Positions 1 through 5,770 of a stretch of 12,647 bases of DNA are shown one piece after another. Source of the DNA: a bacterium. Lineage in GTDB: Bacteria > Cyanobacteriota > Vampirovibrionia > Obscuribacterales > Obscuribacteraceae. The stretch spans positions 1 through 12,647 of the forward strand of contig JAUIJG010000127.1 of NCBI GenBank assembly GCA_030431355.1, read 5' to 3'. Made by a program: the position numbers and the translations under genes. The first letter of the stretch is position 1. The number at the start of each line of letters is the position of its first letter. The notes below the pieces were generated by a model. The model was given only the letters and a program-made list of their open reading frames with translations. It did not search any database and had not been told where the DNA came from.

Positions 1-71
1 AGACATTTAGCCATTGCTATAGCTTGATAGAGCACCGCATATGCAGTCACCCCAAGAAGCAGATCCAACAC
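1..71 (-). CDS. Possible 5' end of a gene running off the left edge
   Basis: On the - strand a reading frame is open from about position 260 to the window edge. A GTG at 71-69 is preceded by GGAAA (on the - strand) at 8 nt spacing. The peptide from this GTG is strongly hydrophobic from the start (MLDLLLGVTAYAVLYQAIAM, then AKCL before the edge), which would suit a signal anchor or first membrane helix. Nothing else supports it, and the piece is too short to assign a family. If real, it would be divergent from the gene starting at 423, with positions 72-422 as the shared upstream region. It may also be a chance open frame. Confidence 0.22.
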   Translation of the reverse strand, partial: MLDLLLGVTAYAVLYQAIAMAKC

Positions 72-422
72 ATATAGAATTTCCAAAAGCAAACCGAATT
101 CTTTTTGCCTGCTCTGCTGCAAGCAAAATGTAAATTTCCTATCCTGAAGATTTCGGGATGGAAATAACCTGCTTCTCTTACCGGAAGAGAAAAAGCCCGG
201 AAAGTAGAGATACTTGCAAAGGGAAGGGCGAGAATTCAAGAGTTTACATATGAACTCGATTTATGATCAGTTCAAGAAATACAAGTAAAATCTCCCCAGG
301 AATCCTTATCATATCCATAGTCATATCGCTTAGAGCCGCAGGTCAAAACTGCATATTTGCGGCTTGAGCAAAACGATTGTGAACAGACGGCGTCTAATAT
401 CACAAGTTTTGAGGTTCTTGAA
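72..422. other. Upstream region of the left operon
   Basis: I see no convincing gene here. It holds three small hairpins in a row (141-215, listed separately) and a 12-codon ATG frame at 250-288 (peptide MNSIYDQFKKYK) with no Shine-Dalgarno sequence at proper spacing. There is no clear -35/-10 pair. The region most likely contains the promoter and an untranslated leader for the gene at 423. Confidence 0.4.
141..215 (+). promoter_or_regulatory. Cluster of three hairpins, possible structured leader
   Basis: Hairpin 1 (141-159) has an 8-bp stem ATCCTGAA/TTCGGGAT with a GAT loop and one G-U pair. Hairpin 2 (173-191) has a perfect 7-bp stem TTCTCTT/AAGAGAA with loop ACCGG. Hairpin 3 (202-215) has a 5-bp stem AAGTA/TACTT closed by a GAGA (GNRA) tetraloop. 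The CCGG in loop 2 (181-184) could also pair with CCGG at 197-200, giving a pseudoknot. None is followed by a T-run, so they are not typical terminators. I do not recognise a known riboswitch; the c-di-GMP aptamer motifs are absent. Confidence 0.25.
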
Positions 423-1616
423 TTGACTGATTTTGCCATAGAAAATGACTTCCGACTCGGCAAGCTTCTGGTTGAGATGGATTTAGTGACCCGAACCAGG
501 GTTGAACAAGCCGTGGTGCTTTCCTCTTTGACCACCCTTCCCCTGGGCAAACTACTATCAATGCTCGACTATGTACCGGAGCGCCTGATCAAAAGCAGTA
601 TAGAAGCCCAGTCCATGCTCCGGGATCGATTGATAAAAATGGATCTGGCTAGAAAAGCAATGTACCTGGTGCGTTCCACCAATATTAGTTTTTCTGATGC
701 TCTCACGACCCTGGGTTATGAATATCTGAGCACCAGCCGATCCAGATTGGGAGAGCTTCTCACCGACTCCCAGAAACTAGGCAAAGAGCAGCTCGAATTC
801 GCTCTTTCTATCAGCAATTCTTCCGGTCTGCCGCTGGGTCAAATATTCATCCTTATGAATAAGATAACTGAAGATTTCCTTCGTATGGCTCTTGCTTTGC
901 AAAGAGAATTGCGCAGTGGCAACATTGAAAGAGAGAGAGTGATTGCTCGGCTGGCTAGCGCAGACAAAGCAGACCAGACAGCGAACTGCCTGCCTTCCCA
1001 GAACACTGAGAGGGTAAAGCTAGGAGAACTTCTCACGACAGCCGGGTTCATAGACAAAGATAGGCTGCAAGAAGCGACCGAAATTGCTTCTTCCTTAAAC
1101 ATGCTGCTCGGAGAGTTTTTGATTCAAAAGTCGGTGATAGAAAGGGATGTTCTCACCCTGGCATTGAAGCTTCAAAGCCAGGTTTGGCAGTCCAAACTTA
1201 CCCTCTATGAAGCTGGCCGCATATTAAAGGATGCTGCCACATATTTAAAAGAGACGGATTTCAAGGCGCTTCCCGAAAGAATTGAGCTTTTTCATTTCCT
1301 GCGCTTAAGCGGATATCTAACCAACCAGATGATCGAAGAGTCCCTTGAGAGAATGAATAGCCAGCCCCGTCTGATTGCATCGATCATGAAACACTCCAGG
1401 GAAGATTGTGATAGTGCCACCAAATTGGCCCTGAGCGACTCCAGAACACTTCGAATTGTTTTGGCTGAAATCTACCCGGAAGATAGAGCAATAATTGATT
1501 CCGGACTTGTCCTTCACAAACTGGTGTTGGATGGAAAAATGAGCCTGCAAGAGGCACTCTTTAATTTCAGTATCAAAAGAAGTGGCGCGCTCAAGGACTT
1601 CAACGACAATTTATGA
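423..1616 (+). CDS. Protein with three tandem MshEN-like repeats, no ATPase domain
   Basis: This 397-residue soluble protein carries three copies of a 53-residue module at residues 11-63, 108-160 and 199-251. Each module is two 24-residue half-motifs joined by 5 residues, beginning (R/K/P/L)LGxxL and rich in Leu/Ala. That is the architecture of the MshEN (GspE N-terminal) domain, which binds c-di-GMP in MshE-type ATPases. A weaker fourth copy may lie at about 288-340. The second half-motif keeps its final Gln in all three copies, but the first half-motif has Ser, Ser or Ala there, and the Gly at position 10 survives only in the first half of copy 3. No Walker ATPase follows. I chose TTG 423 because GAGGT lies 7 nt upstream; the outermost start, TTG 357, has no Shine-Dalgarno sequence and would add 22 residues. 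The gene overlaps the next one by 4 nt. A scaffold or nucleotide-sensing role is inference. Confidence 0.85.
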   Translation: MTDFAIENDFRLGKLLVEMDLVTRTRVEQAVVLSSLTTLPLGKLLSMLDYVPERLIKSSIEAQSMLRDRLIKMDLARKAMYLVRSTNISFSDALTTLGYEYLSTSRSRLGELLTDSQKLGKEQLEFALSISNSSGLPLGQIFILMNKITEDFLRMALALQRELRSGNIERERVIARLASADKADQTANCLPSQNTERVKLGELLTTAGFIDKDRLQEATEIASSLNMLLGEFLIQKSVIERDVLTLALKLQSQVWQSKLTLYEAGRILKDAATYLKETDFKALPERIELFHFLRLSGYLTNQMIEESLERMNSQPRLIASIMKHSREDCDSATKLALSDSRTLRIVLAEIYPEDRAIIDSGLVLHKLVLDGKMSLQEALFNFSIKRSGALKDFNDNL

Positions 1617-2176
1617 GAAGACACAATCTCATTAAAGGCATCAAAAATCTAAATTCGTGCTATTTCTCTTGTATGAATAAGAACAGTACAGAAAATAGCG
1701 TTCAAATCACATCTATCCCCTCGTTCAGAAGACCGGGGCATTACGCTATACTGGCAGTTTATGGATTCGCATGGATGTTTGCGGCTATTTGGTTAGCCAT
1801 GGGTATTTTACTGGCCAGCGTTTCACAACCCTATGCCGTTCTTCTGCTTCTGGTAGACAGTATTTTTATCTGCTATCTCGCTCACATTACAAGAAAACTC
1901 GCGACGAGACAGACAACCCAATTCATTGTCGAAGGAACAGACAAAACCCTGCACCTCTTCAAGGTGTTTGAAGGTTCTAAAAAGAATCAACATCATTCTA
2001 TCAATTTGGATGAAATAAGATCGGTAGAGCACTATCGATACCAGGACAGCGGCTCACTGATTTTTGTATTGAAGTCCGGGCACAAGCTTGAAGTCCCTGT
2101 GTGGTGCATGCCGGAAAGAGCAAAAGTGCTCTTCGAATATTTGAACAAAAATGGAATCGCAGTAACAACCATTTAA
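1613..2176 (+). CDS. Two-TM membrane protein with PH-like cytoplasmic domain
   Basis: This 187-residue protein has two hydrophobic segments at about residues 43-68 and 73-92. The following 95 residues look like a bacterial PH fold: alternating beta strands (FIVEG, LHLFKVF, GSLIFVLKSG, KLEVPVW) and a closing helix ending EYLNKNGI. The segment INLDEIRSVE followed by a glycine-bounded strand pair is typical of bPH families. The start ATG overlaps the stop of the upstream gene (ATGA), which suggests translational coupling. A second ATG at 1673 would remove 20 residues, and neither start has a strong Shine-Dalgarno sequence. Proteins of this shape are usually unassigned membrane anchors or regulators. 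The family assignment comes from shape and motif, not from a strong signature. Confidence 0.82.
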   Translation: MRRHNLIKGIKNLNSCYFSCMNKNSTENSVQITSIPSFRRPGHYAILAVYGFAWMFAAIWLAMGILLASVSQPYAVLLLLVDSIFICYLAHITRKLATRQTTQFIVEGTDKTLHLFKVFEGSKKNQHHSINLDEIRSVEHYRYQDSGSLIFVLKSGHKLEVPVWCMPERAKVLFEYLNKNGIAVTTI

Positions 2177-2208
2177 CTCCCGATTCAAGCCCTGGGGCAG
2201 ATGATCGC

Positions 2209-2216
2209 AAAGGAGG
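2209..2216 (+). promoter_or_regulatory. Strong Shine-Dalgarno site fixing the thioredoxin start
   Basis: AAAGGAGG lies 5 nt before the ATG at 2222. This makes 2222 the start, rather than the in-frame ATG at 2201, which lies upstream of the site. Confidence 0.85.
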
Positions 2217-2221
2217 AGACG

Positions 2222-2539
2222 ATGGTACTCAATAAAATAAATGACTCAAATTTCGACGCGAAAGTATTGAAGTCGGATCAACCTTTCCTTCTCGATGTAT
2301 ACACCCGATGGTGCGAACCATGCACTAAGTTCAACCCGCTATTAAAACAGTTATCGGAAGAGTATCAGGACTCGGTACGATTCGGAAAAATCGACGCGGA
2401 TTACAATCCAAGTATTGTCAAAGAGTACAACATCTCTACCGTGCCGACCTTGTTGTATTTCAAAAATGGTCGGATGATAAAAATGCTAAGCGGCATTCAA
2501 GATAGAAGAAAGTTAGAAGACTTGTTCACAGGCGACTAA
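2222..2539 (+). CDS. trxA: Thioredoxin with WCEPC active site
   Basis: This is a 105-residue classical thioredoxin, a cytoplasmic dithiol-disulfide oxidoreductase that reduces protein disulfides with electrons from thioredoxin reductase. The active site is W30-C31-E32-P33-C34; most thioredoxins have Gly where this one has Glu. The buried Asp25 and the cis-proline loop (V74-P75-T76) are present, as is the usual end of the fold (LLYFKNGR). Length matches E. coli TrxA (about 109 residues). There is no signal peptide, so it acts in the cytoplasm. It is the third gene of the left + strand set, 45 nt after the PH-like membrane protein. Replacing Gly by Glu between the cysteines should alter redox potential or partner choice; that is an inference from mutant studies on thioredoxins. 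Confidence 0.93.
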   Translation: MVLNKINDSNFDAKVLKSDQPFLLDVYTRWCEPCTKFNPLLKQLSEEYQDSVRFGKIDADYNPSIVKEYNISTVPTLLYFKNGRMIKMLSGIQDRRKLEDLFTGD

Positions 2540-2542
2540 AAG

Positions 2543-2564
2543 ACGGGTTTACTCAAACCTTTCC
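2543..2564. terminator. Weak hairpin between convergent genes
   Basis: GGTTT-ACTC-AAACC (2546-2559) forms a 5-bp stem followed by TTT on the + strand. It lies in the 25-nt gap between the thioredoxin stop and the histidine kinase stop. It could end transcription of the left operon but is weak. Confidence 0.3.
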
Positions 2565-3869
2565 TCAAGCCTGTTTAGGAATCCGCACGAAGAATATGCT
2601 ACCTTCTCCGGGTCTACTCTCCAGACCTATCTCACCGCGATGGGCTTCTACTATGGACTTACAAATTGCCAGACCTAAGCCGATACCGCTTCCACATTCA
2701 GAATCATCATCCTGAACCCGTTGAAAACTTTCGAAGATGCGCTCGAAATTTTCTTCGGATATACCCTTTCCATAGTCCTGGACACTTATTATGACATGGT
2801 CATCTTCTACCCTGGCGCTGAGGTTGACGTTCTCACCTTCCGGTGAATACTTCACCGCATTTGACACCAGATTCACCAGAACCCTAATGAAGGAATCCAC
2901 GTTGACCGATACACTTATTTCGCTTGGCTGGTAGTTAATCTCAAGTTTCTTTCTTGCGGCCAGGCTTTCCAGCGCGAATATGGTAGCGGAAAACAGTTCA
3001 TCAACCGGCACGACTTCAAGTTTTAGAGCATCACGATAGTTATTAACCAGGCCGGCTTCCAGAAGATCGTTCACAAGCCTAATCAGGCGAGCGACTTCCG
3101 TCTCCACCCCGGCGACTCTCACTCTAGCTTTGTCGGAGAGATCTCCCAGCGCTCCGCTAGATAGAAGGGTCAACAATCCCTGCACCGACATTAGAGGGGT
3201 TCTCAGGTCATGGCTGACAACATTGAGAAACTCCATCTCCGGCACTGATAACTTCTTCTTACCGGCGACAAAGCATTTGTTCACCAACTTTATGGTGCCG
3301 TCCGGATGCTCCTCCCGAGCGGTGCCGCTCTCATCGATCTGAATTTGAAGAACACCATCTTTGGTGAGTCTGATGCCACCCTGCATGCGAGCTGTGATTC
3401 CATCATGGACCATACTCCAATGGTCGGAATAAGGGTCATAGCTATAAACAACTTGAGTCTTATCTTCTTTCCCGGATTCGGTCTCCACCCTTATCAATCG
3501 ATCCTGACTATAAAAGAACTCTCTACGTTTTTTCTGGCCTGGATAGACGATCGCTTTGATAAGAGCTTCCGCCTCTATGCCCCGAATAATGCAGGGAGTG
3601 TGGGGCAAAACCCATTTGGCGACGACGAAAGGGTGATTGTCATCGGAAACAAGTTCTGGAACTGACTCCGTATAAGTTTTGGAAGCTACAAGCAACTCAT
3701 TCGCGGAATACCCCTGGGTCAGAGAGGATATGGAGGAGGCTTTGCGTCTTTTACTAAGCGCGTCACCGATTGCGATAATCTTAGGATTAGAGCCCTTAGA
3801 AGGCAAAATGCCACTGGCGTCGGAATCGCTAGTGGAAGCACTAATCTCTTTTGGTAATGTCGACCCCAT
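2565..3869 (-). CDS. Soluble sensor histidine kinase
   Basis: This 434-residue cytoplasmic two-component histidine kinase autophosphorylates on His and passes the phosphate to a response regulator. The HisKA domain contains the H-box SHDLRTPL (His at residue 220), followed by a coiled dimerisation helix. The HATPase_c domain shows the N-box NLVSNAVKYSP (from about residue 333), the G1 box DYGKGI and the G2 box GSGIGLGLAI. All catalytic motifs look intact. There is no membrane helix or PAS domain; residues about 80-205 are beta-rich with YD-like pieces (YSYDPYSDHW, HPDGTIKL) and probably form the sensing module. I chose ATG 3869, which has AGAGAG just upstream; a GTG at 3896 would add nine residues but has no ribosome site. 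No response regulator lies in the window, so it is an orphan here. It is convergent with trxA. Two direct repeats upstream may be operator sites. Confidence 0.93.
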   Translation of the reverse strand: MGSTLPKEISASTSDSDASGILPSKGSNPKIIAIGDALSKRRKASSISSLTQGYSANELLVASKTYTESVPELVSDDNHPFVVAKWVLPHTPCIIRGIEAEALIKAIVYPGQKKRREFFYSQDRLIRVETESGKEDKTQVVYSYDPYSDHWSMVHDGITARMQGGIRLTKDGVLQIQIDESGTAREEHPDGTIKLVNKCFVAGKKKLSVPEMEFLNVVSHDLRTPLMSVQGLLTLLSSGALGDLSDKARVRVAGVETEVARLIRLVNDLLEAGLVNNYRDALKLEVVPVDELFSATIFALESLAARKKLEINYQPSEISVSVNVDSFIRVLVNLVSNAVKYSPEGENVNLSARVEDDHVIISVQDYGKGISEENFERIFESFQRVQDDDSECGSGIGLGLAICKSIVEAHRGEIGLESRPGEGSIFFVRIPKQA

Positions 3870-3952
3870 ATTTATCTCTCTAAAAACGTCTAGCACTCTA
3901 GAAGATGGAAATCACTCAAAAACTTGGAATGATCTGGTAAGTAGGGGATTTC

Positions 3953-3980
3953 TGAACTTTAATTCATAATTGTGAACTTT
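3953..3980 (-). promoter_or_regulatory. Tandem direct repeats upstream of the histidine kinase gene
   Basis: TGAACTTT occurs at 3953-3960 and again at 3973-3980, exactly 20 bp apart (two helical turns), about 84-111 bp upstream of the kinase ATG. On the kinase strand they read AAAGTTCA-N12-AAAGTTCA. The spacing suits two protomers of a regulator, such as an OmpR-type response regulator, bound on the same face of the DNA. The binding protein is unknown. Confidence 0.35.
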
Positions 3981-4008
3981 TGGTACCCTTTAAATATCCC
4001 TGACAAAG

Positions 4009-4043
4009 TAAAATGCCGCCGGATACGATCCAGCGGCACTTTT
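4009..4043. terminator. Strong bidirectional rho-independent terminator
   Basis: TGCCGC (4014-4019) pairs with GCGGCA (4033-4038), and inside it GGAT (4021-4024) pairs with ATCC (4028-4031) around an ACG loop, with a single C/A mismatch. An A-rich tract lies on the left (read as TTTTACTTT on the - strand) and CTTTT on the right. On the - strand it lies about 45 nt past the stop of the RRM gene and should end its transcript before the histidine kinase promoter. Confidence 0.75.
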
Positions 4044-4082
4044 CCAATATTTACCGATTTAGCTATTGCTAAAGAGCAGCAA

Positions 4083-4343
4083 CTACCAGGATTTTACTTT
4101 AGGTCTAGAGGGATTAACTACAATCTCTCTTCCATCAACAGACTTGCCGTTCATGGCGTTGATAGCGGCTTCGGCAGTCTCTTGACTGTCCATTTCGACA
4201 AAAGCGAATCCGCGTTTTCTGCCGGTTTCTCTATCCGTCGGAATAGATACTGATACAACCTTACCGTGCTCTGCGAAAAGCTCTTCTAGGTCTGGTTCAT
4301 TCAGACTGAAGGGAAGGTTTCCGACGTACAATTTACTGTTCAT
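4083..4343 (-). CDS. RRM-type RNA-binding protein (cyanobacterial Rbp-like)
   Basis: This 86-residue protein is a single RNA recognition motif. RNP2 is LYVGNL (residues 5-10) and RNP1 is RGFAFVEM (44-51), both very close to consensus, with the aromatic residues that stack on RNA bases present (Tyr6, Phe46, Phe48). The protein ends soon after the domain and lacks the glycine-rich tail of many cyanobacterial Rbp proteins. ATG 4343 places the RRM at the usual distance from the start; GAGAG lies 10 nt upstream. A GTG at 4382 would add 13 residues. In cyanobacteria such proteins bind RNA in the cytoplasm and are often cold-induced; that role is family knowledge. It is transcribed away from the GshB-like gene and ends at the strong terminator at 4009-4043. 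Confidence 0.93.
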   Translation of the reverse strand: MNSKLYVGNLPFSLNEPDLEELFAEHGKVVSVSIPTDRETGRKRGFAFVEMDSQETAEAAINAMNGKSVDGREIVVNPSRPKVKSW

Positions 4344-4682
4344 ATGAATATAACTCTCAAAACTAACTATTTCTTCTTGCACACCGCATAAACGGAGCGC
4401 AGGAATAGTATGTCATGAATTGTCCAAAAGGTGGAGAATAAGAAGCGGACTGTGCCGATTATTTACAATTTAAGACATGCTTGTCTTTCTTAGGGTCTCC
4501 CCAAAGTCAAAGGATCAATCATGTTTTCGTCAAGACTCGACATAGGACGCCGGGAAACTTCAACACTATATACAGTATCAAAAGATCAATTTCCCAATTT
4601 CTGAATAGCCGCCTTGGTCAAGCTTCCCCTTGATATCAAATATTGTTATATACTGCTAGGCACAACAGATTGAGGACTTGAG
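4344..4682. other. Divergent intergenic region between RRM and GshB-like genes
   Basis: This 339-bp region must hold promoters for both directions. It contains a perfect 6-bp inverted repeat AAGACA-TGCT-TGTCTT (4472-4487), a 13-bp direct repeat with one mismatch, TCAAA(G/A)GATCAAT, at 4507-4519 and 4578-4590, and a 10-bp palindrome TTGATATCAA (4630-4639). A -10-like TATACT lies at 4649-4654, but the nearest -35-like TTGATA (4630-4635) is only 13 bp away, so the promoter is uncertain. A 27-codon ORF with a ribosome site lies at 4521-4604. Confidence 0.5.
4521..4604 (+). CDS. Possible 27-residue small ORF upstream of the GshB-like gene
   Basis: ATG 4521 is preceded by AAGGA (4510-4514) with a 6-nt spacer, a good ribosome site. 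The frame runs 27 codons (starting MFSSRLDIGRRETS, ending FPNF) to a TGA at 4602-4604, 78 nt before the GshB-like start. The peptide has no recognisable domain. The ribosome site lies inside the first copy of the 13-bp direct repeat. It could be a leader peptide or a chance frame. Confidence 0.28.
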   Translation: MFSSRLDIGRRETSTLYTVSKDQFPNF

Positions 4683-5726
4683 ATGAGAATCGGTTTTTAT
4701 GTAAACGACATAGATTCTGAAGAGGTATCTTTTACGAATAATCATCTGGCCATGGCAGCCATTGCCAACGGTCATGAAGCCTGGGTATTACAAGCCGATT
4801 CTTTTAAATACGATAAAGATGACCGAATTAAGGCGACCGCCTGGCACGCGCCGGTGAAGCGCTATCATTCCGCCAGCTCCTATCTGAAAGAGCTGAAAGG
4901 CGATAAGGCAAAGAAAGAGTTGATCTCAGTGAGCGACCTCGATGTTCTATTTCTGAGAAGCAATCCCACCATAGAAGTAGGTCCCAGAGCCTGGGCCCAG
5001 AGCATCGGCATAAATTTCGGTCGCATTGCCATGAAACATGGGGTTATCGTTGTCAACGACCCGAGCGGTCTGGCCAATGCCATGAACAAGATGTATTTCC
5101 AGCTCTTTCCCGAAGAGGTAAGACCCAGAACGATAATCACCCGAAGCAAAAGACAGATTAAAGATTTCGCCAAGGAAGAAGGTCGAGTAGTCCTGAAGCC
5201 CCTCCAGGGATTCGGCGGTCAGGGCGTCTTCCTTGTCAAACACGGGAATACCACTAACCTCAATCAGATTATCGACTCCCTTACTAAAGATGGTTACGTG
5301 ATTGCCCAGGAATATCTTCCCGAAGCTAAAAAAGGCGACACTCGCCTCTTTCTAATGAACGGAAGACCTCTGGAGCATAAAAGCAAATATGCAGCATTCA
5401 GAAGGGTAAGCGCCCCGGATGATATTCGCAGCAATATTCATGCCGGAGGCTCGTTGGACTCGGCAAAACTGACCGATGCCATGTTCGACCTGGCGGATCT
5501 GGTCAGACCCAAACTGGTTCAAGACGGCATGTTCCTGGTCGGCATCGACATAGTCGGAGACAAGATCATGGAAATCAATGTTTTTAATCCGGGCGGTCTT
5601 AATTTTGCCCAGAAACTGGAGGGGGTCAACTTCTGCAACGCCGTTATCAACACTCTGGAGAAAAAGGTAACCTACATGAAGCACTACCAGAGAGACTTTG
5701 AAAATGTGGAGATGGCCACGCTTTAA
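4683..5726 (+). CDS. gshB: Glutathione-synthetase-like ATP-grasp ligase
   Basis: This 347-residue protein matches the GshB/RimK group of ATP-grasp enzymes. Glutathione synthetase joins gamma-glutamylcysteine and glycine using ATP. Visible motifs are LFLRSNPTIE (90-99), VNDPSGL (124-130, as in the NDPR of GshB), the ATP-binding Lys172 and glycine loop LKPLQGFGGQGVF (171-183), Arg221 in RLFLMNGRPL, RSNIHAGG (249-256, as in RGNLAAGG), and the metal-binding GIDIVGD...EIN (Asp289, Glu297, Asn299). E. coli GshB has INVTSPTG where this has INVFNPGG, and residues 231-247 differ from E. coli too, so the substrate may not be classical glutathione precursors. Start ATG 4683 has GAGGA 6 nt upstream. The next gene follows after 44 nt. 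No gshA lies in the window. Confidence 0.88.
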   Translation: MRIGFYVNDIDSEEVSFTNNHLAMAAIANGHEAWVLQADSFKYDKDDRIKATAWHAPVKRYHSASSYLKELKGDKAKKELISVSDLDVLFLRSNPTIEVGPRAWAQSIGINFGRIAMKHGVIVVNDPSGLANAMNKMYFQLFPEEVRPRTIITRSKRQIKDFAKEEGRVVLKPLQGFGGQGVFLVKHGNTTNLNQIIDSLTKDGYVIAQEYLPEAKKGDTRLFLMNGRPLEHKSKYAAFRRVSAPDDIRSNIHAGGSLDSAKLTDAMFDLADLVRPKLVQDGMFLVGIDIVGDKIMEINVFNPGGLNFAQKLEGVNFCNAVINTLEKKVTYMKHYQRDFENVEMATL

Positions 5727-5770
5727 ACTCTGGATAGGGAAAAACAGGAGAGAGAGAGAAAGACTAGTTT

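Noticed and set aside
141..215. c-di-GMP riboswitch upstream of the MshEN-like gene
   Set aside because: It is tempting because MshEN domains bind c-di-GMP, but the conserved GEMM aptamer sequences are not present.
250..288. 12-codon ATG frame
   Set aside because: No ribosome site at workable spacing and too short to judge.
1317..1550. 77-codon - strand ORF
   Set aside because: Antisense to the MshEN-like gene, whose 53-residue periodicity shows that the + frame is the coding one.
3306..3665. 119-codon + strand ORF
   Set aside because: It lies wholly antisense to the histidine kinase's N-terminal region and shows no motif or ribosome site.
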